64,000 bases of DNA. It comes from Budorcas taxicolor. Lineage: Eukaryota > Chordata > Mammalia > Artiodactyla > Bovidae. The first letter of the stretch is position 1; every line of letters starts with the position of its first letter. The stretch covers positions 61,218,724 to 61,282,723 of the forward strand of contig NC_068935.1 of NCBI RefSeq assembly GCF_023091745.1, in the 5' to 3' direction. Shown here piece by piece: positions 12,464 to 25,160 of this stretch. The position numbers were made by a program, and so were the translations under genes. The notes beneath the pieces are model-generated. The model did no database searches. It saw only the letters and a list, made by a program, of their open reading frames with translations, and had not been told where the DNA came from.

Positions 12464-12631
12464 AGTGAAAGCCGCTCAGTCGTGTCTGACTCTTTGCAAC
12501 CCCATGGACAAGGATTTCCCCAGGCCAGAATACTGGAGTGGGTAGCCCTTCCCTTCTCCAGGGGATCTTCCCGACCCAGGTCTCCCGCATTGCAGGCGGA
12601 TTCTTTACCAGCTAAGCCACAAGGGAAGCCC
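12464..12631 (-). mobile_element. Bov-tA SINE (short copy)
   Basis: Reverse copy with CTCAGTCGTGTCTGACTC and CTAAGCCACAAGGGAAGCCC; an internal part is missing compared with the full 205-bp copies. Confidence 0.9.
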
Positions 12632-12793
12632 TTGTGATAATTAGAAAGCTGCATAAATTTAGACAGGACTAAAATATTCAGTGCAAAGTAAAGGCTTCTC
12701 CAAACCCAGATTCCCAATCTCACTTCTCAATTACTGATACTTAGCACATTTTTTCCCAGAAAATGTCTACACTTTGCTTACTTGTAACAAGAA

Positions 12794-12992
12794 GGATTCC
12801 CTGGTGGCTCAGACAATAAAGCATCTGCCCACAATACGGGAGACCCGGGTTCGATCCCTGGGTCAGGAAGATCCCCTGGAGAAGGAAATGGTAACCCACT
12901 CCAGTACCTTTGCCTAGAAAATTCCATGGATGGAAGAGCCTGGTGGGCTACAGTCCATGGGGTCACAGAGTTGGACACGACTGAGCAACTTC
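12794..12992 (+). mobile_element. Bov-tA SINE (first of a tandem pair)
   Basis: Forward copy, GATTCCCTGGTGGCTCAG to ACTGAGCAACTTCA, immediately followed by a second copy. Confidence 0.9.
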
Positions 12993-13206
12993 AGGGCTTC
13001 CCTGGTGGCTCAGACGGTAAAGCATCTGCCTGCAATGCGGGAGACCTGGGTTCGATTCCTAGGTCGGGAAGATCCCCTGGAGAAGGAAATGGCAATCCAC
13101 TCCAGCACTCTTGCCTGGAAAATCCCATGGACGGAGGAGCCTGATAGGCTACAGTCCACGGGGCTGCAAAGAGTCAGACACGACTGAGCGACTTCACTTC
13201 ACTTTT
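12993..13206 (+). mobile_element. Bov-tA SINE (second of a tandem pair)
   Basis: Forward copy beginning GGGCTTCCCTGGTGGCTCAG directly at the end of the previous one and closing with TCACTTCACTTTTAATAAG. Confidence 0.9.
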
Positions 13207-14471
13207 AATAAGAGGAAATAGAATACATTTTAAAACATGTCATTTGTGTCAAAAACCATCAATCATTCATTCAAGCGTATCTCCTTAGTTGATTCACTCC
13301 TCAAACTCCTCTCTACTTGACAGTCTAACAGGCATCTGAAGACTAACATACCCAAAAGACAACTCCAAGTCGTCCTGCAAACCTGTTAGTCCTTTGCGTG
13401 CAATATGAGTCACATATATTTTTTCTTGTTGTCTTTTTACTTTGCTCATGGTTTCCGAGTTTTGAGGCCTGAAAAACCATCCTTATTCCAGGGCTACAAT
13501 TATCTGTGACTTGGTCTACAACTCTGATGGTGTCACTATTTCATGTGAGTACATGATCCATTTGGAATCCATCTCGTGTAAGGTAGGCTCCAGCCATAAT
13601 TCTCAGGAGAGTGCTCCCTGTTGTCCCAGTCTACTTTATGGAATCATCTTATCCCCACGTGCTGATTAAGTGTGGGCCAAGGAGAAGAGAAACCAAGGAG
13701 GATAACCCCTTAGATCTGAGCTACTGGGTGGCTAGCCGTTCCATTTATAAAACTAAAACTAATCAAGAATAGGAATTATGTTTGTAGAAATAAATGCATG
13801 AACTCTGAAATGTTACCGCTAACAGAAATCAGGAAGGAGGAACTAACAGATACGAGAAGTGAGTTTCCATGTATGATCTGCCAACCTTTCATGGTCCTAG
13901 AGTGCCTCTCGGGGATGACTGTACAGGATAGCAGCGAGTGGAAATCCTCCCAATTTGCTACTTTGCATAGGAACTTGCCTGAAGTAGCAAGACCTACCTG
14001 TGTGGTCAGGCATAACTTGGTTGATCATGGGACTCAAGAGTAGTAACAGGAAAAATCATAGACAAGGTCTCTGAAATCATCACAACTGAAATGTTTGACT
14101 TTTTCAAATGGGTTCTAACCCCAAGGTTTTTATAATAATCTGTTCCCCCTTAAGTTCAGAGAGATCTTTCTAGAACTCATAAACTCTGATAATGAACAAA
14201 CATCTATCTGAGGTTCGACAATACCTTCTGTTACATTTAACAGATAAAGTGCTAGCTGGAGGGAAACCCGGGTTTTGGTCCATTTTGTTTTGACCGGAAG
14301 AGACTTGAGCATGTTTCTGCGGCAATCTTTCTCATACTCCTAGTCCCCCGCAATGCTACCCCTTCATTCCGTCCATGGTCAGGTGCTCCTCTCCAATACT
14401 GCCATGTTGGGGACAACACACTGCCTTACCAAATGTCAGCCAAGGAAGCTGTGACAATGACACTGACTTAC
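13207..14471. other. VBP1 intron 4, distal part
   Basis: No gene or recent repeat recognised between the SINE pair and exon 4. Confidence 0.3.
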
Positions 14472-14570
14472 CCCCAACCACAGACACACTTTATCGGTAG
14501 GAGGAACTGAAGCTTTGCAATACAGGTTATCTGCCAATAAGAACCTGGTCTCCAGTGAACTGGTGGACTC
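14472..14570 (-). CDS. VBP1: VBP1 exon 4 (residues 96-128)
   Basis: A 99-nt exon, phase 0 at both ends, encoding ESTSSLETRFLLADNL and then YCKASVPPTDKVCLWLG. This is the beta-hairpin segment that builds the double beta-barrel core of prefoldin. The acceptor lies behind a long T-tract (a poly-A run on the plus strand at 14575-14589), and the donor is GTAAGTCAG. The near-identity to the human segment is very high, consistent with structural constraint on the barrel. Confidence 0.95.
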
Positions 14571-14894
14571 CTTCAAAAAAAAAAAAAAATACATGACGGT
14601 ACTGTAAACTGTCCATCTTAATACCAAGGTCATACAAGCGATTGCAGAGCTGAGCTTAAGCCGTTTAAAACAGTCTCACCCCACAGACAAATCAGGTGGA
14701 GGAACTGAGGGACAGAGAGGTAAAGGAGAAGGGTAAAGAAAGGACCACTGGGGCCACAGGACTGCGCAGGGAGCGCATGCATCCTGATTCCTTCCAGCAT
14801 GGGTTCAAATACCAGAGACCAAGCAATCAAGGAACACGTGTCTCTGCTGAACTATCCTGGTTTGCTCATGTTTACAAACAAAAAAGGCACTTAC

Positions 14895-14961
14895 TTTTTT
14901 CTTCTGCATGTATTTTAGAATTTCTAAAGTCTGCTTAATTTCAGGAATCTGGCCCTTTAGC
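14895..14961 (-). CDS. VBP1: VBP1 exon 3 (residues 73-95)
   Basis: A 67-nt exon that starts with the last base of the split Arg codon and reads LKGQIPEIKQTLEILKYM followed by QKKK. It continues the first coiled-coil helix with heptad-like hydrophobic spacing. The acceptor is a pyrimidine tract ending in CAG at 14962-14964, and the donor is GTAAGTGCC. The exon ends in phase 0. Only 324 bp of intron separate it from exon 4. Confidence 0.94.
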
Positions 14962-15243
14962 CTGTGAATAAGAAAAAGGTTACTTTAGTATCTGGCACCA
15001 AGAAACAGTCTTACTAGCTTTGTACTTTCTATTGATATGTTTTGAGGACAATATGTAAATATGAAAGTCAATCTATTTTATATGTAAGATATTAAATGAA
15101 CTGTTTATTAAAATATCTAAGATAATTCAGACATAAATATTTATTAAACTACTTCAATATAACAGCAAATACTTATGGAACACCTATTGTGAACAGAGTC
15201 CTGTTCTATATGTCAAATCCTCCATTAGTTAACTTTTCTGGGC

Positions 15244-15447
15244 TGTGTGTGCTTAGTCACTCAGTCGTGTCCGACTCTTTGTGACCCCATGGACTGTAAC
15301 CTGCCAGGCTCCTCTGTCCATGGGGATTCTCCAGGCAATATCAGAGTGGGTTGTCATGCCCTCCTCCAGGGGATCTTCCTGAATAAGGGATTGAACCCAG
15401 GTCTCCCACACTGCAGGCAGATTCTTTACCAGCTGAGCCACCAGAAA
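15244..15447 (-). mobile_element. Bov-tA SINE
   Basis: Reverse copy, GCTTAGTCACTCAGTCGTG to GCTGAGCCACCAG, in VBP1 intron 2. Confidence 0.9.
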
Positions 15448-16280
15448 GTCATATCCCCCAGAGGTGATTCAGAGGTTTTACATTTAATTAGAATTGCATT
15501 TTAAATAGATTAATTTTTTAAATAACATGCATTCAAGTATTATATTCTCAACTGGAAACCACCAACTTAACAGCAGCAAGTGCAGGGACAGCCTCTCAGC
15601 ATCTGCACTTCTCACAATGTAAAATCAACTGAATGCGAAACACACCACAGTAAGATACAGTATAATTTCATAATCCTTTTAAACTTTGGGTGATTTAACT
15701 TTTATGTTGAAAAATACTATTTTCTTTTCAAGTTAGGTAATAATTGTTACTAAAATTATAAATGGATCATTGGTTTGAACCCAGGAAATTTACGAAAACA
15801 ATGATAGACATGATGAGACTGATCAGACTGAACCAACTGGACATCCACACATAAAAAAAATGAATCTAAACACAGACATACATACACATTTCACAAAACT
15901 TAAGTTGAAATGAATCACATATGTAAAGTATGATACAAACTATAATATTCCTAGAAGATAACAGAGGAAAAAAGCTAGATGACCTTGAGTCTGGTAATGA
16001 TTTTTCAGATATTAATATCAAAGACAAAATCCATAAAAGAAATAATTGATGTGATAGACTTTAATGAAAAGACAAGCCACAGACTGGGATAAGATATCTG
16101 TAAAAGACACATGTGATAAAGGACTGGAATCCAATATATACAAAGAACTTTCAAAACTCAATAAGGAAAAGTTGTATTAAAAAATGGACCAAAGGACTTA
16201 ATACCCTACCAAAGAAGATATACAAATGGCAAATAAGCATATGAAAAGATGCTCCATATCATATATCATCAGTATCAGTA

Positions 16281-16350
16281 TCAGTTCAGTTGCTCAGTCG
16301 TGTCCGACTCTTTGCGACCCCATGAACAGCAGCATGCCAGGCCTCCCTGT
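16281..16350 (-). mobile_element. Short BovB/Bov-A tail inside L1
   Basis: TCAGTTCAGTTGCTCAGTCG to CCAGGCCTCCCTGTCCATCA is the reverse of the shared 3' end of BovB and its SINEs. Confidence 0.75.
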
Positions 16351-16406
16351 CCATCACCAGAGAAATGCAAATTTAAACAATGACATAACCACTGCACACT
16401 TATTCT

Positions 16407-16612
16407 GCGCTTCCCAGGTGGCGCTAGTGGTAAAGAATCTGCCTGCCAATGCAGGAGACGTGTGTTTGATCCCTGGGTCAGGACAATCTCTTGGAGGCGA
16501 GCATGGCCACCCACTCCAATACTCTTGCCTGGAGAATCCAATGGACAGAGGAACCTGGTGGGCTACACTCCATGGGATCGCAAAGAGTCGGACACGACTG
16601 AGCCACTGAGCA
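16407..16612 (+). mobile_element. Bov-tA SINE inside L1
   Basis: Forward copy, GCGCTTCCCAGGTGGCGC to GACTGAGCCACTGAGCAC. Confidence 0.9.
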
Positions 16613-16734
16613 CACATACACCTATTACAATGGCCAAAATCCAGAATACTGACAGCTCTGAATGCTGGTGAGGATATGAAGCAACGTTAATTTTCCTTCA
16701 TTGCTGGAGGGAATGCAACATGGTACAGTCACTT

Positions 16735-17179
16735 ACAGGCTATGGTTTTTCCAGTGGTCATGTATGGATGCGAGAGTTGGACTGTGAAGAAAGCTGAGCG
16801 CCAAAGAATTGATTGCTTTTGAACTGTGGTGTTGGAGAAGACTCTTGAGAGTCCCTTGGACCGCAAGGAGATCCAAACAGTCCATTCTGAAGGAGATCAA
16901 CCCTGGGATTTCTTTGGAAGGAATGACGCTAAAGCTGAAATTCCAGTACTTTGGTCACCTCATGTGAAGAGTTGACTCACTGGAAAAGACTCTGATGCTG
17001 GGAGGGACTGGGGGCAGGAAGAGAAGGGGACAACAGAGGATGAGATGGCTAGATGGCATCACTGACTCGATGGACGTGAGTCTGAGTGAACTCCGGGAGT
17101 TGGTGATGGACAGGGAGGCCTGGCGTGCTACGATTCATGGGGTCGCAAAGAGTCGGACACGACTGAGCGACTGAACTGA
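16735..17179 (+). mobile_element. BovB 3' fragment inside L1, with target-site duplication
   Basis: BovB from GGCTATGGTTTTTCCAG to the GACTGAACTGA end. ACAGTCACTT occurs at both edges (16725-16734 and 17180-17189), a clear duplicated target. Confidence 0.9.
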
Positions 17180-17239
17180 ACAGTCACTTTAGAAGACAGT
17201 TTGTCAGCTTCTTACAAAACTAAACACATTCTTACCATA

Positions 17240-17441
17240 TCTTCCCTGGTGGCTCAGATGGTAAAGCGTCTGCCTACAATGTGGGAGACCCAGGTTCGAT
17301 CCCTGGGTTGGGAAGATCCTCTGGAGAAGGAAATGGCAAGCCACTCTGGTACTCTTGCCTGGAAAATCCCATGGATGGAGGAGTGTTGTAGGCTACAGTC
17401 CATGCGGTCGCAAAGAGTCGGACACGATTGAGCAACTTTAC
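17240..17441 (+). mobile_element. Bov-tA SINE inside L1, with target-site duplication
   Basis: Forward copy flanked by CTTACCATA on both sides. Confidence 0.9.
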
Positions 17442-18170
17442 TTACCATACCACCCAGCAATCATGCTCCTTGGTATTTATCCAAAGGAGCTGGAAACTCA
17501 GGCTCACACAAAAACTACACACAAATGTTTACAGCAACTTTATTCATAATTGCCCAAACTTGGAAGCAACCCAGATGCCCTTGGTAGGCAAACGGAGAAA
17601 TAAGTTGTGGTCCATCTGGACAAAGGAATAATATTCACTGCTAAAAAGAAATGATCTATCAAGCTATGAAAAGACATGCAAGAAGCCTAAATGCATATGA
17701 CTAAAGGAAAGAAACCAACCTGAAAGGGGTACTACATACTGTAGGATTCTGGCTGTAAGACATTCTGGAAAAGACAAAACTATGGAGACAGTAAAAGCAT
17801 CACTGGTTGCCAGGAGTTTAGGAAGGGGAGGGAGGGATGAATATATTGCACACAGAGAATTCTTACGGCAGTGAGACTACTCTGTATGACACAATAATGA
17901 CAGATACATGTCATTGTGCATATGTTCAAACCCATCAAATGTACAACGTAAGAGTGGACACTAATGTAAACTATGGACCTTAGTTAAAGAACATATCAAT
18001 ATTGGTTCATCATGTGTAACAAACGTTCCACTCTGGTGAAAGGTATAGATAATGGGAAGGTTATACATGTGTAGCGGCAGGGGCTAAATAGAAAACCTCT
18101 GTACTTTATGCTCCATTTTGCTACAAAACTAAAGCTGCCTTTAAAAATAAAGCTTATTCAAAATAATTTT

Positions 18171-19048
18171 AAAAAACTACTAGCAACTGATTACCAAATG
18201 AAGTCACTCTCACTGACAAGAGATAACAATATGCTGAAAACACTCAAAGCCAAACTCAGAGAATACAGAATGAGACCGTTTTAGCTCTTTTGTTTTTGAC
18301 GATGAGAAGCTGCCCAAGGCTTTCAAGTGTTTCACATGGAAAAATGTACAAAACTATTCTGGGAGTCCAGTCAAATCCCAGTGTAATCTGTAACCAAATG
18401 GACTAAAAACGGACTAAAAATAAAGCTGTGGTTCTTTCAGAAGACATGCAACTAAATATTATTAGAGATCAGCATGTAAATAAATTCTAAATATGATAAT
18501 GAACATGTACTTCCTGAATCATATAAAGGAAGTCACAGTACATGTGAACGAGGTTAGCATGGCAAACTTCTTTACAATCTGTGCTACTGACCTGGGAAAT
18601 GTGTCACAGAGGCCTGCTGCTTGAAAAATAGTATCACTATCTGGCAAGACAACCCAGTGAAGAGTGGAGAAACACACATTTAGCATTGATTTTTTTTTTA
18701 AGCATAGCTTGAAGGCTACTGTTCTGTGAACTCTTTACGATTCAATACAGATGTCATAGATCTCTCAATTTTGCTTCTCTTTGTCTATGGTGATAACGTA
18801 AATGCGAGAAAGATATAGACGTGTTCATGCATATAGTATCTGATAGACATGTAACATTAGTACGTTCAGATCAAATTGTTTTGGTCATACAAATGATTTC
18901 TATGTTATATTGTTGTACATGTAGATATTACATGTAATATATAGGTTATGAAGCATAGCAATCAATCAAGCAGCTGCAATTCTGGACATCTCAGGAACTA
19001 GACCACCAAGGCCACTGTGCATGTCTGAGCAATACACCCTCCCCACCC
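18171..19048. other. VBP1 intron 2, unassigned
   Basis: AT-rich; probably old L1-derived in part, but no specific phrase recognised. Confidence 0.3.
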
Positions 19049-20180
19049 TTGTTGTTCATTCGCTAAGTCGTGTCTGATTCCCCACAACCACATGGACTGC
19101 AGCACACCAGGCTTCTCTGTACTTCACTATCTCCCAGAGTTTGCTCAAACTCATGTCCACTAAGTCAGTGATGCCATCTAACCATCTTACCCTCTATTGC
19201 CACCTTCTTCTACCCTCAATCTTTCCCAGCATCAGTGTCTTTTCCAATGAGTCGGCTCTTCATATCAGGTGGCCAAAGGACTGGAGCTTCAGCTTCAGCA
19301 TCAGTCCTTCCCATGAATATTCAGGGTTCATTTCCTTCAGGATGGACTGGTTTGATCTTCTTGCTGTCCAAGGGACTCTTAAGAGTCTTCTACAGCATCA
19401 CAATTTGAAAGCATCGATTCTTCATTGCTCAGCCATCTTTATGGACCAACTCTCACATCCATATATGACTACTAGCAAAACTACTGACATCACTGGAAAA
19501 GTGATGTCTCTGCTTTTTAATATGCTGTCTAGATTTCTCAGTTTCTCTTCCAAGGAGCAAGTGTCTTTTAATTTTGTGGCCGCAGTCACCATCCACAGTG
19601 ATTTTAGAGCCTGAGAAGATAAAATCTACCACTGTTTTCACTTTTTCCCCATCTGTTTGCCATGAAGTTATAGGACCAGATGCCATGATCTTAGCTTTCT
19701 GAATGTTGAGTTGTAAGTCATTTTCATTCTCCTCTTTCACACTCATCAAGAGGCTCTTTAGTGCCTCTTTGCTTTCTGCCATTAGAGTGTGGCATCTGCA
19801 TATCTGAGGTTGTTATTTCTCCAGGCAGTTTTGATTCCAGCTTGTGATTCATCCAGCCTGGCATTTCACAGGATGTACTCTGCATAGAAGTTAAATAAGC
19901 AGGGTGACAATATACAGCCTTGATGTACTCCTTTCCCAATTTTGAACAAGTCTGTTGTTGCACATCCAGTTCTAACTGTTGTTTCTTGACCTGTATACAG
20001 GTTTCTCAGGAGACAGATAAGATGGTCTGGTATTCCCATCTCTTTAAGAATTTTCCAGTCTGCTGTGATCCACACAGTCACAAGCTTTAGCATAGTCAAT
20101 GTCACAGAAGTAGACGTCTTTCTGAATTCCCTTGCTTTTTCTATGATCCAACAGATGTTGGCAATTTGATCTCTGGTTCC
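19049..20180 (-). mobile_element. BovB LINE fragment, 1.1 kb
   Basis: Reverse orientation; the translation includes ADWKILKEMGIPDHLICLL and RNLYTGQETTVRTG, part of the RTE reverse transcriptase. Several frameshifts. Confidence 0.9.
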
Positions 20181-21062
20181 TCCCTACCCTGCTCTGTCCC
20201 AAAAAATAGCAGCTCTCCTGAACTGTGGGTTTATAGTCCCTTTTTTACTTCTTCAAATAGTTTCATTACAGTTACATGTATTCCTAAACAATATATTCTT
20301 TGCTAGTTTCTTGATACAAATGGGCTCATGTTAGTTGCATTTTTCTGGTGTTTGCTTTATAACCCAATCAAATTCCTAAGAGTTGTTCATCCATTTTCAC
20401 TGCTGTGTTATATACATTTACAAATATAACACAACCTGTTCATCCATTATCCTGCCAATGGACATCTGGGTCAGTTCTAGGTCTTTGTTATTCTATGAAC
20501 AACGGAAATTTCTAGGTGAGAGGAGAGACAGAGGGAACTAGATCAAGTCTTCAAAGGGAGGAGCATTTAAGGCTAAAGGGCAAATTTCTAGTTGTTTTTC
20601 CTCCCTCTAAATTGCCCTGCATGAATCACATTACCTACCCCATGACTGTAACAGGGCAGAAAAACAATACTATCGGCCAGAGGCAGGGAGAGGTCAGACT
20701 GAGGGCTGAGAAAAAAGTACTGGCCCCTAGTAGTTCTGTTCTCCCCATCGTCCTCCCAGGGGAGATGCCAGTGAAACCAGTCAAAGAGAAAGGAATGGAA
20801 AGAATCTCCCAGAGCCTGAGGCACTTGGCTGAGGAGAAGGAGCGTTTGTCTGATGGCCATGCCACAGAGTGTAAACTCTGCCCACCAGGAAGGACTTGAA
20901 TTACTCACTCCCACTTCCACACATATTACTGGCCAAAGGGAACGGATATCCCTGAGGGAATATGAGCTGACAGGGGAAAAAAATGGTCATCTGATAAACT
21001 AAACTACAAAATAAATTAAAAAAAAATAAACTCAACGACCTCTACCGGATGAAACAAGTGCA
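20181..21062. other. VBP1 intron 2, unassigned (contains a 127-aa chance frame)
   Basis: The 20.25-20.5 kb part resembles an old L1 3' UTR (TCATCCATTTTCACTGCTGTG). The plus-strand frame 20516-20899 has no family similarity or splice evidence. Confidence 0.3.
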
Positions 21063-21200
21063 GTTTAGTTCAGTTCAGTCGCTCAGTCATGTCCGACTCT
21101 TTGTGACCCCATGGACTGCAGCACGTCAAGACTCCCTGTCCATCACCAACTCCTGGAGTTTACCTAAACTCATGTTCATGGAGTCAGTGATGCCATCCAA
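21063..21200 (-). mobile_element. BovB 3' tail
   Basis: AGTTTAGTTCAGTTCAGTCG to CATGGAGTCAGTGATGCC, reverse orientation. Confidence 0.85.
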
Positions 21201-22142
21201 ATACTAAAAGATTATACAGTGAATATTTTTAAATACCTCAAAAAGACAAGACAGGATACTGGTAATATAAAAAAGAAATGAGTAGCTGTAAGAACCAAAA
21301 ATACTAGGTATAAAAAATGTAATGGGTGAAATAAAGGACTCATGGATAGCAATCCATTTAATCGCCTAAAGACAAAATTACTGAAGTCAGCAGAAAAAAA
21401 GAAACAATAAACAGAAAGGGAAGGCAGAATTAGAAGAGTTAATTAACATCCACATTAACATGAATTCCAGAATGAGAAAAGGAAAAAAATTAACAGATGA
21501 TCAAAAAACTGATAATCACAAAATTTCCAGTTACAGAAATTTATAAAAGCACATAAAAATTAATGTGTTAAAGAGACCACCACATGAAAATTATGAATTA
21601 ACAAGTAACTTTTCAAGCTGAAGGTAAATTTATATGACAGGGTGCAAGAAAAGATAAACAACATGTGTAAAGAAAAGGTTAATATCCACACTACACAGAG
21701 CCATCTGCTGTAAAACAATCAACCACAGAAGTAGTTTTGTTGCACGGCTGATATCACAGAGGTTAGGGAACTTTCAGGAGGAAAAATAAGATAAGAATAA
21801 AACTGGAAAAGGCTTTGAGTTGAGCAGTAAGGACTACAGAAAAGCATGTGTCTCAAGGCAGGTGCCAATACCAGCTGGAGACCTGAGACTGGGCCCCTGA
21901 CTCGCACTTCAGTTGGGAGCTCACATATTAAGTGCAAGAACTAGGAACAGAGTTCAAGAGGTCCAAGGCTGATACAGATGCACAGCTCCCAAAAAGCAAA
22001 CTCCTCTATGGATAAAAGCAATCCACACAGGTATCCATGGCTACAGGAACCTGAATATAAGTCAGTTAAGAAAGAATTTAAGAAAGATAGCCTCAAAAAA
22101 GACAAATCTGTATGCAGGTCAAGAAGCAACAGTAAGAACCAG
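21201..22142. other. VBP1 intron 2, A-rich, probably old L1
   Basis: A-rich plus strand with L1 ORF1-like wording (GGACTCATGGATAGCAATCC). No intact frame. Confidence 0.4.
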
Positions 22143-23073
22143 ACATGGAACAATGGACTGGTTCCAAATTGGGAAAGGAGTATACAATGCTGTATATTGT
22201 CACCCTGCTTATTTAACTTATATGCAGAGTACATCATGCAAAATGCCGGGCTGGATGAAGCACTAGCTGGAAGCAAGATTGCCAGGAGAAATATCAATAA
22301 CCTCAAATATGCAGATGACACCACCCTCATGGAAGAAAGCAAAGAAGAACTAAAGAGCCTCTTGATGAAAGTGACACAGGAGAGTGAAAAAGTTGGCTTA
22401 AAACTCCAACATTCAAAAAACTAAGATCATGGCATCCAGTTTCTCACTTCATGGCAAATAGATGAGGAAACAATGGAAACAGCAAGACAGACTTTATTTT
22501 GGGGGGGCTCCAAAATCACTGCGATGGTGATTGCAGCCATGAAATCAAAAGACACTTGTTCCTTACAAGAAAAGCTATGACCAACCTAGACAGCATATTT
22601 AAAAGCAGAGACATTACTTAACCAACAAAGGTCCGTATAGTCAAAGCTATGGTTTTTCCAGCAGTCATGTATAGATGTGAGAGTTGGACCATAAAGAAAG
22701 CTGACTGCCAAAGAATTGATGCGTTTGAACTGTGGTGTTGGTGAACTCTTGAGAGTCCCTTCGACTGCAAGAAGATCCAACCAGTCCCTCCTGAAGGAAA
22801 CAACTCCTGAATATTCATTGGAAGGACTGATGCTGAAGCTGAATTCCAAAACTTTGGCCATGTGATGTGAAGAACTGACTCAATGGAAAAGATCCTGATG
22901 CTGGGAAAGATTGAAGGCAGGAGGAGAAGGGGACGGCAGAGGATGAGATGGTTGGATGGCATCACTGACTCAATGGACATGAGTTTGAGCAAGCTCCGGG
23001 AGTTGGTGACGGACAGGTGTGCTGCAGTGCATACAGTCACAAAGAGTAGGATGTAACTGAACTGAACTGAAAA
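22143..23073 (+). mobile_element. BovB LINE fragment
   Basis: Contains LSPCLFNLYAEYIMQNAG and KYADDTTLMEES: the RT motif C (YADD) of the RTE family is still present. Later frameshifts break the frame. Confidence 0.9.
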
Positions 23074-23244
23074 CAAAAGAGCTGACAATCTTGAAAGTAT
23101 CCAAAAAGAAAAATGAGCTTATCTAAATAGATAGGTTGGATTTAAAAAAAAAAAAAGGAAAAAAAAAGCATGTTGTTTACATGGAACACCCTTAAATATA
23201 AATAGTAAAAACAGTTGAAAGAAAAGGCATTGGAGAAGATATAC

Positions 23245-23870
23245 CAAGAAAATGTTAGCCACCACTCCCGGGCATATATCTGGAGAAAGCCATGATTCAA
23301 AAGGATACATGTACCTCAATGTTCATTGCAGCACTGTTTACAACAGCCAGGACATGGAAACAACCTAAATGTCTATGGACAGAGGAATGGATAGAGAAGA
23401 TGCAGTACATATGTACCATGAAATATTACTCAGCCATAAAAAGGAATGACATCATGCCATTTGCAGCAACATGGAGAGACCTAGAGATTGTGATATGGAG
23501 TGAATTAAGTCAGAGAAAGACAAATATCATGTGACACTGCTTACATGGGGAATCTAAAAAAAAAAGGGTACACATGTACTTATTTACAAAACAGAAACAG
23601 ACTCACAGATGTAAAAAACAAACTTATGGTTACTAGGGAGGAAATAAAAGGTGAGGGATAAATTCAGAAATTGGGATTGACATATACACACTACTTTACA
23701 GAAATCGCATAACTAGTGAGGACCTACTATATAGCACGGGGAACTCTGTAATGACCTATATGGGAAAAGAATCTAAAAAAGAGTGGATATATGTGTATGT
23801 ACAGCTGATTCCCTTTGCTATATGGCAGAAACATAGTATTTATTATAAATCAACATACACCAACAAATTT
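23245..23870 (+). mobile_element. L1 3' end, older copy
   Basis: TARTWKQPKCLWTEEW and MKYYSAIKRN in translation, followed by a diverged 3' UTR (CTACTATATAGCACGGGGAAC). Confidence 0.8.
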
Positions 23871-24799
23871 TTAAATGTTAGCCAAAACAAAGGTGAAGTA
23901 GCTCTAAGTTTCCAACAAAACTGCCTAAAACAAGAAGCATTATTTTACATGGGTTTAAAATCAGCAAGAAGACTTCATAATTCTCAAACTGCATGTATCT
24001 AAAGAAACAGAGTAAAAAGCTTTTAAAAAAAAAAAAAGGATGGAAATTGTTTCAGGTTAAGATGGTGGCAGACTCAACATGTATGCTTCTAACTGTTCAA
24101 GTAGCCAGGGAAAATACACACTTTCTTTGCAGCCAGGCAGCAGAGAGCTGTTGAGGTGACAAGGGACTACAGGGCTAATCTTGCCAGGGACAAACTGAGA
24201 GGTGAGCTGATTTCTTACAGCCACTTTTACCAAAGAGAACATAAAGGGACGTTTCTGTTTACAGCAACATGCCAGCTTATTAAGAAATAAAAAATAAATA
24301 ACTGAATTAGAACATCAGCATTTTGCGACTCATCATTAATGGATTGAGGAATTAAGTATCATTGTAGGAGAGAACTAGATACTATCTGCCTCTTAATGGA
24401 GAAACCATACACAAACCTATGAAAGTGTTACCAAAACAAAAAAAGAGAGAAACAAAAGAAAAACCTGATTGTGAACAAGACTACAGAGACAACTATCAAT
24501 GTATACACAGAAAGGGCAATACTTGAAAAGCCCACTACTGCTGTGAAATTTAGCAACATCCTTCTGAATAACCCATAGATTATAGATCTAAGTGTGAGAT
24601 AAACAATAAAGCTCTGAGAATAAAAGAATGAAGAGAATACCCTCATGAACTTGGGATATTTCTTAAACAGAATACAAAAAGCACTAACCATTAAGGAAAA
24701 AAAACCTGTTAAATCAAAGTACATTCAAATTAAATGGTAAGTCAAACAGAATGTCTACAGTGTATCCATCTTAAAAAAGAAAGAGGAATTCCCATCTAA
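23871..24799. other. VBP1 intron 2, probable old L1 5' region
   Basis: TTAAGATGGTGGCAGACTC (about 24057) resembles the start of old L1 elements; what follows is A-rich. No gene. Confidence 0.35.
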
Positions 24800-25160
24800 A
24801 CACCAACTTTCGTATCTCTGCCTAAGAGATACCCTCACACCCAGACTACCCTTCCTCCCTTTAGTCTGCTTCTAAGCTCATAACCAGCCTTCAACATTCT
24901 ACACAGCTATCTGCTCCTCTTGGAAGTTTCCCCTGAACCCCTGTGCTTCCGTGTAGTTCACCCCTTCCCCTCTGCTAACTCATCACTCTGTACCACAGCA
25001 CCTTAACTGCTATATTTTGTGTACTTCTTTTATTTACATACCTATCATGCCACTAGACTATACCCCTACTGAAAGCAGATATTGGTATTTTACCCAAAAA
25101 CAGTATCTGGCACCTATTAGGTACTCCATAATATTTGATATCAGAATGCTGGCACATGTA
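24800..25160 (+). mobile_element. L2 LINE 3' end
   Basis: CCACTAGACTATACCCC, GTATCTGGCACCTATTAGG and TACTCCATAATATTTG follow the L2 3' end in order. Confidence 0.65.

Larger units (their letters stand above)
15780..18170 (+). mobile_element. Old L1 split by four later insertions
   Basis: ORF2-type sequence (GACAAGCCACAGACTGGGA, AAATGGCAAATAAGCATATG, ATGGCCAAAATCCAGAATAC, CCCAGCAATCATGCTCCTTG) continues across breaks at 16281-16350, 16407-16612, 16735-17179 and 17240-17441. It ends in a 3' UTR near 18170. It sits in VBP1 intron 2 in antisense orientation. Confidence 0.8.

Noticed and set aside
12794..13206. tRNA-like GTTCGATCCCTG boxes in the SINEs
   Set aside because: These are the Pol III B-boxes of Bov-tA elements; no cloverleaf of a functional tRNA.
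19141..19614. 157-aa plus-strand frame and similar frames at 22618-23088, 39699-40094, 56311-56733 and 60617-61270
   Set aside because: They are antisense readings of BovB sequence, recognisable by recurring LMSIESVMPSNHLILC-type peptides.
20516..20899. 127-aa plus-strand frame in VBP1 intron 2
   Set aside because: No domain, no relatives recognised, antisense to a gene and surrounded by eroded repeats.
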